A stretch of 60,629 bases of DNA from positions 1 through 60,629 of the forward strand of contig JAUIGL010000033.1 in NCBI GenBank assembly GCA_030430165.1, written 5' to 3'. The stretch comes from a bacterium. GTDB taxonomy: Bacteria; Desulfobacterota; Binatia; HRBIN30; CADEER01. How positions within the stretch are numbered: the first letter of the stretch is position 1; each line of letters starts with the position of its first letter. Position numbers and translations under genes: made by a program. The notes below the pieces were generated by a model. That model was given only the letters and a program-made list of their open reading frames with translations, did not search any database and was not told where the DNA came from. Of this stretch, positions 51,114 through 60,572 are shown one piece after another.

Positions 51114-52430
51114 ATGGCTTTCGAGTTGTCAACCCTTTCCCGGCTGCGCAGGGCCTTCGCGTCCTTTCTCTTCCAATGGTTTACGGCTGCGGCGGCGTTC
51201 GCCGGCACCGACCTCGGCGGCTGGCGTCCGGTGATCGTCCCGGGCGCCGAGCTGACCTGTCTGCGCGGGGCGCGATCGACCGAGATTTCGGTTCTCGTCT
51301 GCGGCGACCGATGCCGCCCGATTCCCTGGCAGCTCGACGAGCGCGACCCCTCCGGCGAGCTGGTGCTCGACCGCGGCCCCGCCGCTACCGCCGACTCCGA
51401 CGGCGGCAGGTTCGACGTCAACGATGAGCTGGCTTTTCTTTGGTCCGATGCCGGCCGGCCTGCGGCGAGCATCCCGCCCGATGCGATCTGCGGTCATCCC
51501 GTCTCGATTCGCCTGGGAACAGACGCGCGTGGCGTCTTCATCGCTCGCTACGCTGAGGGCAAGGCGCCGGCGTCGCCGGTTCGCTATGTCGCCTACGACG
51601 AGGTGGACGACCGCATGGACGGCGACATGATCGAGCTGACCTTCGCCGGGCCGACGCCGCGCGGCCTCGCCTTGCGCCGCGGGCCGGCCGCCGGAAGGAA
51701 TCTCCTGGACCGCCTCAAGATTCGTGCATACGCCCGGTTTTTTGGTGTTTTTCCGCTTTGGAGAGACGAGGACGACATCCTGTCGGTGTACGAAGCGTGG
51801 CGTGTCGGGCCGGTTCGCGTGATCCGCCGCGAACGCAAGTGGGTGCGCCTCGCGTTTGGCTTCCGCACCCCGTATATGCGAACGGAAACGACGTTTTATC
51901 CCAACTTCTCGATCTTGCCGGTCCGGCTCCGCCTGAACTACGCGCCGGCGCAGCTGTTGTCGGACATCGAGCTGCGGGCAGCGCTCGACTTCACGAATCT
52001 GCAGGGCTGGCGAGTGTGGGCGCCCGGACTGGCGCAGCCAATTCGCGTAGGGGCGGGGGCACGCCAACCGGATCTGCGCCTGAGTGGCACCAACCTGATG
52101 GTGCTCGAGGGCGGCGACGCGACCTTCGCCATGCGACTGCTGCTCAGCGAATCGCTGCAGTCGCTCGCGGTGTCGCTGCTCTACGAGGATGGCGGCGAGG
52201 CTGCCGGACCGGAGCGCGTCCGCGGGCAGCGTCCGGGAGTCGGCTTTCGCCTCACCGATTGGGGCGAGGTCGAGCGCGGTCCCCATTGGTTCGCTGCGGA
52301 GAGCTTCGCCCTGCCGCCGGGAACCGGCGGCCCCGGCTTCGCCGCCGAGATCGCAAAAGTGACCGAAGTCGAGGTAGAGCCGGCGGTGACCGGCTCGCCG
52401 CGTTTGACCCCAACCTCGCCAATCCATTAG
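51114..52430 (+). CDS. Hypothetical secreted protein next to the transport cluster
   Basis: 438 residues, not recognised. The N-terminus (FASFLFQWFTAAAAFAG) could be a signal peptide. The rest is rich in beta strands: VIVPGAELTCLRGARSTEIS, VRVIRRERKWVRLAFGFRTP, ETTFYPNFSILPVRLRLNY. No catalytic motif is seen. It is divergent from the DUF1302 gene, and I infer a role in the same envelope process by position only. The downstream FAD oxidoreductase starts 16 nt after its stop, suggesting co-transcription. Confidence 0.7.
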   Translation: MAFELSTLSRLRRAFASFLFQWFTAAAAFAGTDLGGWRPVIVPGAELTCLRGARSTEISVLVCGDRCRPIPWQLDERDPSGELVLDRGPAATADSDGGRFDVNDELAFLWSDAGRPAASIPPDAICGHPVSIRLGTDARGVFIARYAEGKAPASPVRYVAYDEVDDRMDGDMIELTFAGPTPRGLALRRGPAAGRNLLDRLKIRAYARFFGVFPLWRDEDDILSVYEAWRVGPVRVIRRERKWVRLAFGFRTPYMRTETTFYPNFSILPVRLRLNYAPAQLLSDIELRAALDFTNLQGWRVWAPGLAQPIRVGAGARQPDLRLSGTNLMVLEGGDATFAMRLLLSESLQSLAVSLLYEDGGEAAGPERVRGQRPGVGFRLTDWGEVERGPHWFAAESFALPPGTGGPGFAAEIAKVTEVEVEPAVTGSPRLTPTSPIH

Positions 52431-52446
52431 TCAGTTGGCCCTTCGC

Positions 52447-53820
52447 ATGGCGAACATCGTGGAATCCGAAGCACCGCGTCACGCGGTAGCGATCGTCGGC
52501 GGCGCCACCGCCGGTGCCGAGGCAGCGGCAATCCTCGCCGAAAGGGGCGTGCTGTGCGCGGTTTTCGAACAGAACCGCCGGCCCTACGGCAAGATCGAGG
52601 ACGGTTTGCCGCGCTGGCACGACAAGCTGCGGCGCAAAGAGTATGATTCGATCAACGCCAAGCTCGACCACCCGCTGGTCCATTTCGTGCCCTCGACGCG
52701 GATCGGTGCCGACGTCGCGATCGACGAGCTGGCGCGCGGCTGGGGCTTCTCGGCGGTGATCCTGGCGAACGGCGCCTGGCGCGACCGTCCGTTTCCGGTC
52801 GACGGCGCGGACGATTTCGTCGGCAACGGCTTGGTCTATCAGAATCGCTTCATCTACTGGTTCAATCACTACCCGGAAACGGGCTACGACGGACCGGTGT
52901 TCGGTGCGCCCGCCGACGCCATCGTCGTCGGCGGCGGTCTCGCCTCGATCGACGTGGTCAAGGTGTTGCAGCTCGAGGCGACCGTGCGCGCCCTGGCGGA
53001 ACGCGGCATCGATGCCGACGTGCTGGAGATGGAGCACGCGGGTATTCCCAAGACGCTCGCCGAGCACGGTCTGGCGTGGGCCGATCTCGGCCTGCCCGGG
53101 GCGGCTCTCTACTACCGCCGGCGGGTCGAGGACATGCCGTTGGCGAGTGGTCCGGCCGACGCCGATGCCGCCCGCGTCGCCAAGTTGGAGGCGACGCGCC
53201 GCAAGATCCTCGACAAGGCGACGGAGAAGTATCTGTTCCGCGTTTTCCCGCAGCACTTGCCGGTCGAGATTCTCACCGAACAGGGCCGCGTCTCGGGGGT
53301 GCGTTTCCAGCGCACACGCATCGAGGACGGACGCGCGGTGCCGATCGAGGGCGAGCTGGTCGAGGTGGCGACCTCGATGGTGGTCAGCTCGATCGGCAGC
53401 GTGCCCGAGCCGATCCAAGGGATCGAGCAGAACGGCCAGCTGTACCGCTTCAAGGACGTCGCCACTGGGCGCCTCGATGGGTTCGACAACGTCTTCGGCA
53501 CCGGCAACGTGGTCACCGGCAAGGGCAACATCAACGTGTCGCGCAAGCACAGCATCGAGATCAGCACCTATGTCGCCGAGAGCTTTCTCGGCATCGGTGG
53601 CGACCACCACGCGGCCGAGACGTCGTTGCTCGACGACGCCGGCGCGGCGGCGCGGCGCAGCGCCAACCAGGTCGGCGATTGGGTGGAGGGACGTCGCCCG
53701 CTCGAGCCGGACACGGTGCGCGGCCTGCTGGCTCGCATCCAGGAGCGTCGCGCGGCGGTCGGCTGCGACCGTCCCTACGCCGACTGGATCGAGCACGTGA
53801 CGCCTGCCGATCTGGCCTGA
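52447..53820 (+). CDS. FAD-dependent oxidoreductase
   Basis: A ~457-residue two-dinucleotide-binding-domain flavoprotein. The FAD Rossmann motif is VAIVGGATAGAEAAAILAERG, the NAD(P)H one AIVVGGGLASIDVVKVL. Its overall order resembles the small subunit of glutamate synthase or ferredoxin-NADP reductase-like enzymes, with FGTGNVVTGKGNINVSRKHS near the C-terminal FAD contact. Electron acceptor unknown. Start at the ATG 52447, with a TTG four codons upstream as alternative. Followed by an MBL-fold gene 37 nt away. Confidence 0.85.
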   Translation: MANIVESEAPRHAVAIVGGATAGAEAAAILAERGVLCAVFEQNRRPYGKIEDGLPRWHDKLRRKEYDSINAKLDHPLVHFVPSTRIGADVAIDELARGWGFSAVILANGAWRDRPFPVDGADDFVGNGLVYQNRFIYWFNHYPETGYDGPVFGAPADAIVVGGGLASIDVVKVLQLEATVRALAERGIDADVLEMEHAGIPKTLAEHGLAWADLGLPGAALYYRRRVEDMPLASGPADADAARVAKLEATRRKILDKATEKYLFRVFPQHLPVEILTEQGRVSGVRFQRTRIEDGRAVPIEGELVEVATSMVVSSIGSVPEPIQGIEQNGQLYRFKDVATGRLDGFDNVFGTGNVVTGKGNINVSRKHSIEISTYVAESFLGIGGDHHAAETSLLDDAGAAARRSANQVGDWVEGRRPLEPDTVRGLLARIQERRAAVGCDRPYADWIEHVTPADLA

Positions 53821-53857
53821 TGAGCGGCGACGCGGCGCACGGACGGGACGGCGATTG

Positions 53858-54829
53858 ATGTTGCGGCGCCTGCTCGGAGCCCTCGCCGCGCTGCTGCTCC
53901 TGGCGGCTATCGCCCTGGCGTATCTCTGGAACGACCGCGCCGACCTGTCGGAGTACGACGAGCTGCTCGCCGAGCGCTGGAACGGCTGGCCGGCCGTCAC
54001 CGCGACCTGGCTCGGGGTGTCGACTGTGCTGATCTCGGATGGCGAGACCCATCTGCTCACCGACGGCTTCTTCACGCGCCCCGGACTCACCGCGCTGCTG
54101 CGCGGCGAGATCTCTCCGCGGCTCGATCGCATCGCCGAGGGGATCGAGTTGGCCGGAGTCGACCGCATCGCCGCGGTGCTGGTGCTGCACTCGCACTACG
54201 ACCACGCGATGGACGCTCCCGAGGTGGCGCTGCGCACCGACGGCTTGCTGGTCGGCTCGCCGTCGACCGAGCAAGTCGGCCTGGGTTGGGGCATGCCGGC
54301 GTCGCGGATCGTCATCCCCGAGCCGGGAGTACCGCTCGACTTCGGCGATTTCGCGGTCACCTTCATCGAGTCGCAACACCTGCCGCACGGCATGGCGATG
54401 GGAACCATCGATCAGCCGCTCGAGCCGCCCGCTTCGCCCTTCGACTACAAGGTCGGCAAGACCTACATCCTGCACATCAAGCACCCGCGCGGTTCGCTGG
54501 CGATCGCCGGCAGCGCCGGTTTCGTACCCGGGATGCTCGCCGACTACCGCGCCGACACCGTGCTGCTCGGCATCGGCGGCCTGGGCAGCATGGAAGAGTC
54601 CTATCGCGCCGACTACCTGCGCGAGGTGCTCGGCGCCCTGCGTCCGAGCAACGTCTTGCCGATCCACTACGACGACTTCACCCGCCCGCTGAGCCAACCG
54701 ATCGCAGCCATGCCGACCTTCCTCGACGACGTCGAGACGGCGATGGCCGACCTCCAGGCCGCAGCGACGACCTCGAGCTTCGCCTTGCGTATGTTTCCGT
54801 TGGGCGAGCCGGTGGCAGTGGTTGAATAA
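53858..54829 (+). CDS. MBL-fold metallo-hydrolase, membrane-anchored
   Basis: A ~323-residue metallo-beta-lactamase-fold protein. An N-terminal hydrophobic segment (LGALAALLLLAAIALAYLW) exports or anchors it. The metal motif HSHYDHAMD (HxHxDH) is clear, with later ligands in SQHLPHG and NVLPIHYDDF. It probably hydrolyses an ester or phosphodiester in the periplasm; UlaG-like or lactonase-like activity are options. The stop codon is followed at once by a large palindromic repeat. ATG at 53858 preferred over the TTG just before. Confidence 0.88.
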   Translation: MLRRLLGALAALLLLAAIALAYLWNDRADLSEYDELLAERWNGWPAVTATWLGVSTVLISDGETHLLTDGFFTRPGLTALLRGEISPRLDRIAEGIELAGVDRIAAVLVLHSHYDHAMDAPEVALRTDGLLVGSPSTEQVGLGWGMPASRIVIPEPGVPLDFGDFAVTFIESQHLPHGMAMGTIDQPLEPPASPFDYKVGKTYILHIKHPRGSLAIAGSAGFVPGMLADYRADTVLLGIGGLGSMEESYRADYLREVLGALRPSNVLPIHYDDFTRPLSQPIAAMPTFLDDVETAMADLQAAATTSSFALRMFPLGEPVAVVE

Positions 54830-55012
54830 GGGACTAGGGATTAGGGACTAGGGGCTAGGGGTGGTGGTCGGCCGAAGGCCGACTTCCGTCCGAGGCTTCG
54901 CAGCGATTCAAAATAGGATGTCGGCCGCAGGCCGACCACATCCCCTAGTCCCTAACCCCTAGTCCCTAACCCCTAGCCCCTAGCCCCTCATCCCCAATCC
55001 CTAGTCTCGGCC
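54830..55012. repeat. Large intergenic palindrome after the MBL gene
   Basis: Same family as 23213-23337. Left arm GGGACTAGGGATTAGGGACT starts on the base after the stop codon; two cores, GTCGGCC-GAA-GGCCGAC (~54868-54884) and GTCGGCC-GCA-GGCCGAC (~54920-54936), are followed by the right arm of repeated CCCTAGTCCCTAACC units up to ~55012. Confidence 0.85.
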
Positions 55013-55036
55013 CCCTGATCCAAGTAGGTTGGTTTC

Positions 55037-56290
55037 GTGAAATTCCTTCACGCTGCCGACCTGCATCTCGACAGTCCTTTGCGTGGGCTCGAGCGTTACG
55101 AGGGCGCGCCGGTGGAGCAGCTGCGCGGCGCTTCGCGGCGGGCGATGGAGAATCTGGTCGACCTCTGCTTGGCCGAGGCGGTCGACTTCGTCCTCCTCGC
55201 CGGCGACCTCTACGACGGCGATTGGAAGGACTACTCGACTGCACTGTTCTTTGCCGCCCAGGTGTCGCGTTTGCGCCAGGCGGAGATTCCGGTGCTCTGG
55301 GTGCGCGGCAACCACGACGCGGCGAGCCGCATGACCAAGCACCTGCGTCTGCCCGACAACTCCGTCGAGTTTCCCAGCAATCAACCGACCACGCGTGTTC
55401 TCGACCAGCTCGGCGTTGCCGTCCACGGGCAGAGCTTCGCCACCGCCGCGGTGCAGGACGATCTCGCCGCGACCTATCCCGAGCCGGTGGCCGGCGCTTT
55501 CAACATCGGCCTTCTCCATACCAGTGTCACCGGGCGGCCGGGCCACGCGCCGTACGCGCCGTGTCGACTCGAGACCCTGGCCGGCAAGGGCTACGATTAT
55601 TGGGCACTCGGCCACGTGCACGCGCGCGAGGTTCTCTGCGAGCAGCCGCTGGTGGTTTTCCCGGGCAACCTGCAGGGCCGGCACGCGCGCGAGACCGGTG
55701 CCAAGGGCGCGACTCTGGTCGAGGTGGACGATGGCAAGGCGACCGCCGCGCACCGCACCCTCGATGTCGTGCGCTGGGCGCGGATCGACGTCGACGCGTC
55801 GGACTGCGCCAATGCCGACGACGTGGTCGACGGCGCGCGCGCTCGTCTCGAAGACGAGCTCGCCGCCACCGGCGGCCGTTCGCTGGCGGCACGGATCGTG
55901 GTTCGCGGCGGCAGTGCCGCCCACGCCGAGCTGCACAACCAGCCGGAGCGCTGGCGCAACGCGCTCCGGGCGGCGGCGACCGACGTCGAGCCGGAGGGCA
56001 TCTGGATCGAACGGGTTGAGCTGGCGACGGATCCGCCCGTCGACACGGCGACGATCGCCGCGCGCGAGGACGCGGTCGGTGCTCTGCTGCGCTCGCTGCA
56101 CCAGGTGCGCGACGATCCGGATCGGGTCGAGGCGATGGTGGCGTCGCTCGCCGAGCTGCGCGCCAAGCTGCCACCCGAGCTGCGCACCGAGCCCAACGAT
56201 CCGACCGGCCACGACGCGGTGCTGGCCGCGGTCGAGGACGTCGAGCGCCTGCTCTTCTCGCAGCTGCTCGACGAAGAGGCGCACGAGTGA
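55037..56290 (+). CDS. SbcD/YhaO-like metallophosphoesterase
   Basis: A 417-residue calcineurin-type phosphoesterase of the DNA repair exonuclease group (SbcD/Mre11/YhaO). All metal motifs are present: HAADLHLDSP, LLAGDLYDGDW, VRGNHDAAS, GLLHTSV and ALGHVHARE. The C-terminal half contains a capping region. A GTG start at 55037; its stop overlaps the start of the large ATPase gene in a 4-nt GTGA junction. Together the two probably form an Mre11-Rad50-like nuclease. Confidence 0.93.
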   Translation: MKFLHAADLHLDSPLRGLERYEGAPVEQLRGASRRAMENLVDLCLAEAVDFVLLAGDLYDGDWKDYSTALFFAAQVSRLRQAEIPVLWVRGNHDAASRMTKHLRLPDNSVEFPSNQPTTRVLDQLGVAVHGQSFATAAVQDDLAATYPEPVAGAFNIGLLHTSVTGRPGHAPYAPCRLETLAGKGYDYWALGHVHAREVLCEQPLVVFPGNLQGRHARETGAKGATLVEVDDGKATAAHRTLDVVRWARIDVDASDCANADDVVDGARARLEDELAATGGRSLAARIVVRGGSAAHAELHNQPERWRNALRAAATDVEPEGIWIERVELATDPPVDTATIAAREDAVGALLRSLHQVRDDPDRVEAMVASLAELRAKLPPELRTEPNDPTGHDAVLAAVEDVERLLFSQLLDEEAHE

Positions 56291-59200
56291 GGATCAGCCG
56301 GCTCTCCTTGCACGCCTTCGGTCCGTTCACCGGTGCCGAGCTGGATCTCGGCACCGAGCCGGCGATGCACGTCATCTACGGACCGAACGAGGCGGGCAAG
56401 AGCACGACTCTGCGCGCTCTGATCGGTCTGCTCTACGGAATTCCCTCGACGACCGGCGACGCCCATTTGCACCGGATGCCGGATCTGCTGCTCGGTGCCA
56501 CCTTGTGCCGCAACGGCGAATCGATCGAGGTGCTGCGCCGCAAGGGAACCAAAAACACGCTCTTCTCCGCGAGCGAGCCCGAGTCTCCGAGCGAACGCGA
56601 GCCGCTCGACGAATTGACGATGCGCGATCTGCTCGGCGGTGTCGACGAGGCGACGTTCCGCGCGATGTTCGGGCTCGACCACGAGACCCTGCGGCTCGGC
56701 GCCGAGGCCTTGCTGGCGGGGCGGGGCGCGGTCGGCGAGAGCCTGTTCGACGCGGGAGTCGGTGGGCGCGGCATCCAGAACGTGCTCGGTGCGCTGCGTG
56801 AAGAGGCGGACGAGCTGTTCAAGCCGCGCGGCCGAAACCAGAAGATCAATGAGGGCCTGCGCGCGTGGCGCGAGGCGCGCGACCGCCGTTTGCACGAGAG
56901 TGTGCGGCCGGAAGCGTGGACGATTCAGGTCGAGGAGCTCGAGGCGCTGCGGATCGAGAGCGCCGCCGCCAATCGCGCGCTGCGCGAGCGCAAGGCCGAG
57001 CAGAGCGCGCTGCAGCGGATCCGCCGCGTTCTGCCGCTGCTCGCCAAGCGTCGCGATCAAATCGAACGCAGGACCAAGCTCGGCGACGTCGCACTGCTCG
57101 CCGCCGGAGCGCGCGACCAGAGGCTCGAGGCGCAGTTCGGACTCGAGCAGGCCGAGCGCGATCGCAAGCGCGCGCTGCGCGAGATCGAGGCGCGGCGAGA
57201 GCAGCTGGCGGCCCTGGCGATTCGCGAAGACGTCGCCGCGCTCGAAGCCGAGGCCGTCGATCACCTGGCCGATCGCCTGGGCAGCTACCGCAAGGCGGTT
57301 GCCGACCTTCCCAAACGAAGCGCCGAGCTGGCGGCGCTCGAGCGCGAGGTCGAGGCGCTTGCCGCCGCCGCCGGGCGCGCCCCCGACTCGGTGAGCGGCG
57401 ACGTCCTGGCGCAGACGCGGATCCGCCGCCTGGCTACCTCGAAGGGGGAGATCGCCACCTTGGTCGATGGCCAGCGCCGCCGCCTCGACGAGCTATTGGC
57501 GTCGCAGGAGAGGTTGCGGCAGCGGGTTGCCGCGGTCGAGGTTGGGGAAGGGTTCGAGGAGCTGCGTGCGGCTCTCGACGCCGCCCGCGCGGTGACCGAC
57601 CTGCCGGCGCGGGTTGCCGAGCTCGATACCGAGATCGCCGACCTCGGTGAGGAGGTGGCGGCGCAGCTCGCCCGGTTGCGTCCGCGAATCAAGGCGCAGG
57701 CACTGCTCTCGGCATCGTTGCCGGCGCAGTCGCTGGTCGATCGCTTTGCGCGCGAGCGCGACCGACTCGATCGCGACGGCGACGACCTCGACCGGCGGCT
57801 GGCGAGCCTCGCCGAGCGCACCCGCGACAACCGGCGTCAGCTGCGCGCTTTCGAAAATGCCGGCAAGGTGCCCGACGAAGCGGATTTGGAGTCGAGTCGC
57901 CGCAAGCGCGACGAGCTCTGGCAGAAGATCAGGGGAGCCAAGGCCGCGGTTGCCAAGCGGCCGGCCGACCGGCTCGAGTCGGCGATCGCCGCCGCCGACG
58001 GCATTGCCGATCGCCTGCGCCGCGAAGCGGGGCGGGTCGCCACGTTGGGGGAATTGCGCGCCGGCACTATGGCGCTTGCCGAAGAGGAGGCCGAGCTCGA
58101 GCGCGCGCGCGAAGAGCTGGCGGGTCGGCGCGCCGATCACGACGCGCGCTGGCGAGAGCTCTGGTCCGATGTCGGTGTCGAGCCCGGCGAGCCGGCGGCG
58201 ATGAGCGAATGGGTCGGCAGCGCGACCGCGGTTGGTGAGGTCGGTGCTCGTCGTGCGACCGCCGAACGCGATCGCGCGCGCGCCGACCAGCGCCTGGGCG
58301 AGTGCCGCGCTGCGCTGACGGCGCAGCTGCGCGCTGCGCGGCAGCGAGCTGCGCGCACGGAATCGCTCGCCGGTCTCGTCGAGCGCGCCGCTACCTTGCT
58401 CGACGAGCAGGCTGAACGGGTGCGCGAGCTCCGTACCAATCAACAGGCGCTGGGCGAGCTCGATGGGAAGATCGAAGCGGCGCGCCGCGAGCTGGAGTCG
58501 GGCACCGCCTCGCTCGACCGCTGGCGTGCCGACTGGTCGCAGTCGCTGCGCGCGCTCGGTATGCCGGATTCGCTGGAGTCCGACGAGGCATTGGCGATGC
58601 TCGAGTCGCTCAATGCCTTGGCCGCGCGGTCGGCCGAGCTCGAGCAGATGCAAGCGCGGGTTGCGGCGATTCGCGCAGACGAGCAGGCCTTTGCCAGCGA
58701 AGTGGCGGCGCTCGCCGCGGCGCATGCACCGGAGCTGGCGCAGCGGCCCGCCGCCGAAGCGGCCGAGCGTTTGCGAGCTCTCTACCGGGAGACGGCAACT
58801 GCGATCGAGACCCGGAAGCGGATCGAAAACGAGTTGGCCGACCGCAAAGCCGAAGTCGCGTCCGCCGACGAGCGCGTCGACGAGATGACGGCGCGGCTCG
58901 CCGCCCTGATGGCAGCGGCGCAGGTCGCCGATCTCCCGGCCCTGATCGCCGCCGAAACCGAATCGGACGAGGCGCTGGCGCTCGACCGCGCGATTGCGCA
59001 GACCGAGGCCGAGTTGCTCGACGCGGGCGAGGGGGCGAGCATCGACGATCTTTCGGCGCGCGCTCGCGACGTCGACATCGACCAGGTGCGGGCGCGGCTG
59101 GGTGAGCTCGAGAACGAGATCGAGACGATCGGCGACGAGGTCGCGCGGCTCGCTAGCGACATCGGCGGCAAGACGGTTGGCCTGCGCCATCTCGAAGAAC

Positions 59201-59778
59201 GGGTCGGCGCGGCGGCGGCGGCCGATGACGAGCAAGCGGTCCTCGCTTCGCTGCGCGAGAACGTCGAGCGCTACGTTCGCGTCAAGCTCGCCGCCGAGCT
59301 TCTCGAGGCCGAGGTCGAGCGCTATCGCCAGCGCCACCAGGATCCGATTCTGATCAAGGCGAATCGCCACTTCCCGGTGCTGACCCTCGGGCGATACGCG
59401 GAGCTGCGGGTCGGTTACGACCAGCGCGACGAACCGGTGCTGCGTTGTGTGCGCGCCGACGGTGCCGAGGTCGGAGTCGAGGCGTTGAGCGACGGGACCC
59501 GCGATCAGCTCTATCTCGCCCTGCGCCTGGCGACGCTCGAGCGATTTGCCGAGAGCGCCGAGCCGCTGCCGCTGGTGCTCGACGACGTGCTCATCCATTT
59601 CGACGACCAGCGCGCCGCGGCGGCGCTCGAGGTCCTCGGCGAGATCGCCAAATCGACCCAGATCCTGTTCTTCACCCACCACGAGCGCTTGTTGGAGCTG
59701 GCGCGTGCCGCGGTGCCGGCGGAGCGGCTGCGCGAGCACGACCTGATGGCAGTGCGCGCCGCCGCCGTGGGTGCTTGA
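56287..59778 (+). CDS. SbcC/YhaN-like ATPase (Rad50-type)
   Basis: 1,163 residues. The N-terminal ATPase half has ISRLSLHAFGPFTGAELDLG and Walker A IYGPNEAGKSTTLRALIGLL; the middle is a very long Ala/Arg/Glu-rich coiled coil (~180-1000); the C-terminal half has the ABC signature LSDGTRDQLYLALRLATLERF and Walker B LVLDDVLIHFDD. No zinc-hook CxxC is apparent in the coil, which fits YhaN rather than SbcC or Rad50. It should work with the SbcD-like partner in DNA end processing. GTG start. Confidence 0.92.
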   Translation: MRISRLSLHAFGPFTGAELDLGTEPAMHVIYGPNEAGKSTTLRALIGLLYGIPSTTGDAHLHRMPDLLLGATLCRNGESIEVLRRKGTKNTLFSASEPESPSEREPLDELTMRDLLGGVDEATFRAMFGLDHETLRLGAEALLAGRGAVGESLFDAGVGGRGIQNVLGALREEADELFKPRGRNQKINEGLRAWREARDRRLHESVRPEAWTIQVEELEALRIESAAANRALRERKAEQSALQRIRRVLPLLAKRRDQIERRTKLGDVALLAAGARDQRLEAQFGLEQAERDRKRALREIEARREQLAALAIREDVAALEAEAVDHLADRLGSYRKAVADLPKRSAELAALEREVEALAAAAGRAPDSVSGDVLAQTRIRRLATSKGEIATLVDGQRRRLDELLASQERLRQRVAAVEVGEGFEELRAALDAARAVTDLPARVAELDTEIADLGEEVAAQLARLRPRIKAQALLSASLPAQSLVDRFARERDRLDRDGDDLDRRLASLAERTRDNRRQLRAFENAGKVPDEADLESSRRKRDELWQKIRGAKAAVAKRPADRLESAIAAADGIADRLRREAGRVATLGELRAGTMALAEEEAELERAREELAGRRADHDARWRELWSDVGVEPGEPAAMSEWVGSATAVGEVGARRATAERDRARADQRLGECRAALTAQLRAARQRAARTESLAGLVERAATLLDEQAERVRELRTNQQALGELDGKIEAARRELESGTASLDRWRADWSQSLRALGMPDSLESDEALAMLESLNALAARSAELEQMQARVAAIRADEQAFASEVAALAAAHAPELAQRPAAEAAERLRALYRETATAIETRKRIENELADRKAEVASADERVDEMTARLAALMAAAQVADLPALIAAETESDEALALDRAIAQTEAELLDAGEGASIDDLSARARDVDIDQVRARLGELENEIETIGDEVARLASDIGGKTVGLRHLEERVGAAAAADDEQAVLASLRENVERYVRVKLAAELLEAEVERYRQRHQDPILIKANRHFPVLTLGRYAELRVGYDQRDEPVLRCVRADGAEVGVEALSDGTRDQLYLALRLATLERFAESAEPLPLVLDDVLIHFDDQRAAAALEVLGEIAKSTQILFFTHHERLLELARAAVPAERLREHDLMAVRAAAVGA

Positions 59779-60469
59779 GGTGTCGGTCGGCGCTTGCGCC
59801 GTTCTGTTGCTGGCGGGAGCTCTCACGGGACCGGTCTGGGCAGACGCGGATGCAGCGCGATGTCGCCGCGCGCGCGGCGACATCGTCGTCGACGGCGCCG
59901 CCGCCGAAGCGGCGTGGAGCGCTGCCGATCCGATCGACGGCTTCGCCGCGTGGTGGATCGGCGGCGAGCCGGGAGGCACTTCGGCACGGCTCCTCTGCGA
60001 CGACGAAGCGTTGTACTTTCACGCGACGATGGTCGATGTCGACGTCGTGTCGTCGTCGACCATCGACGACGACCGGTTGTGGCTCGGCGACGTCTTCGAG
60101 CTCTTCTTCGAGCCGGCCGGGGATGGTGGCTACTACGAGTTTCAAGTCAATCCAGCCAACGCGCGCCTCGACCTCTACCTGCCGCGCCGCACCGCCGATG
60201 CCTACGACCGCTGGAAGTCGGCGCGCGATTTCGGCTGGCGCACTGCGACCCGCCGAAGCGAAGCCGGCTGGGAAGTCGAGGGCCGCATTCCGTGGAGCGA
60301 CTTCACCCCGACCGGCGGCGCGCCGGTGGCCGGGGCGACGTGGAGGTTCGCGCTTTGCCGCTACGACTACGCGGGCGAAGCGGCGCCGCTCCTGTCTTGC
60401 CAGGCGCGCCTGACCCGACCCGACTTCCACCGTCGCTCCGAGTGGGGCCGGCTGCGCTTCGCAGAGTAG
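59771..60469 (+). CDS. Secreted CBM9-like (DOMON-type) sugar-binding protein
   Basis: A 232-residue protein with a signal peptide (CAVLLLAGALTGPVWA) and one carbohydrate-binding module 9-like domain: IVVDGAAAEAAWSAADPIDG, ARLLCDDEALYFHATMVDVD, GDVFELFFEPAGDGGYYEFQVNP, and the final GWEVEGRIPWSDF. Such domains bind glycans or act as cytochrome-like domains. Overlaps the end of the ATPase gene by 8 nt, but is likely functionally independent. GTG start. Confidence 0.85.
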   Translation: MLEVSVGACAVLLLAGALTGPVWADADAARCRRARGDIVVDGAAAEAAWSAADPIDGFAAWWIGGEPGGTSARLLCDDEALYFHATMVDVDVVSSSTIDDDRLWLGDVFELFFEPAGDGGYYEFQVNPANARLDLYLPRRTADAYDRWKSARDFGWRTATRRSEAGWEVEGRIPWSDFTPTGGAPVAGATWRFALCRYDYAGEAAPLLSCQARLTRPDFHRRSEWGRLRFAE

Positions 60470-60572
60470 CCGGGAACGTGCGGTGCCTTCGCCTGGTGAC
60501 CCATGCGGGCTAGAGGCCTGGCCGGAAAGAGGCTTCGTAGGGAAAATCGTCAGCCGCCGCGAGCGCAAGGAG

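Noticed and set aside
57493..59979. Long minus-strand frame opposite the SbcC-like ATPase
   Set aside because: Shadow of the Ala/Arg/Glu coiled coil on the other strand; no start context and no domain.
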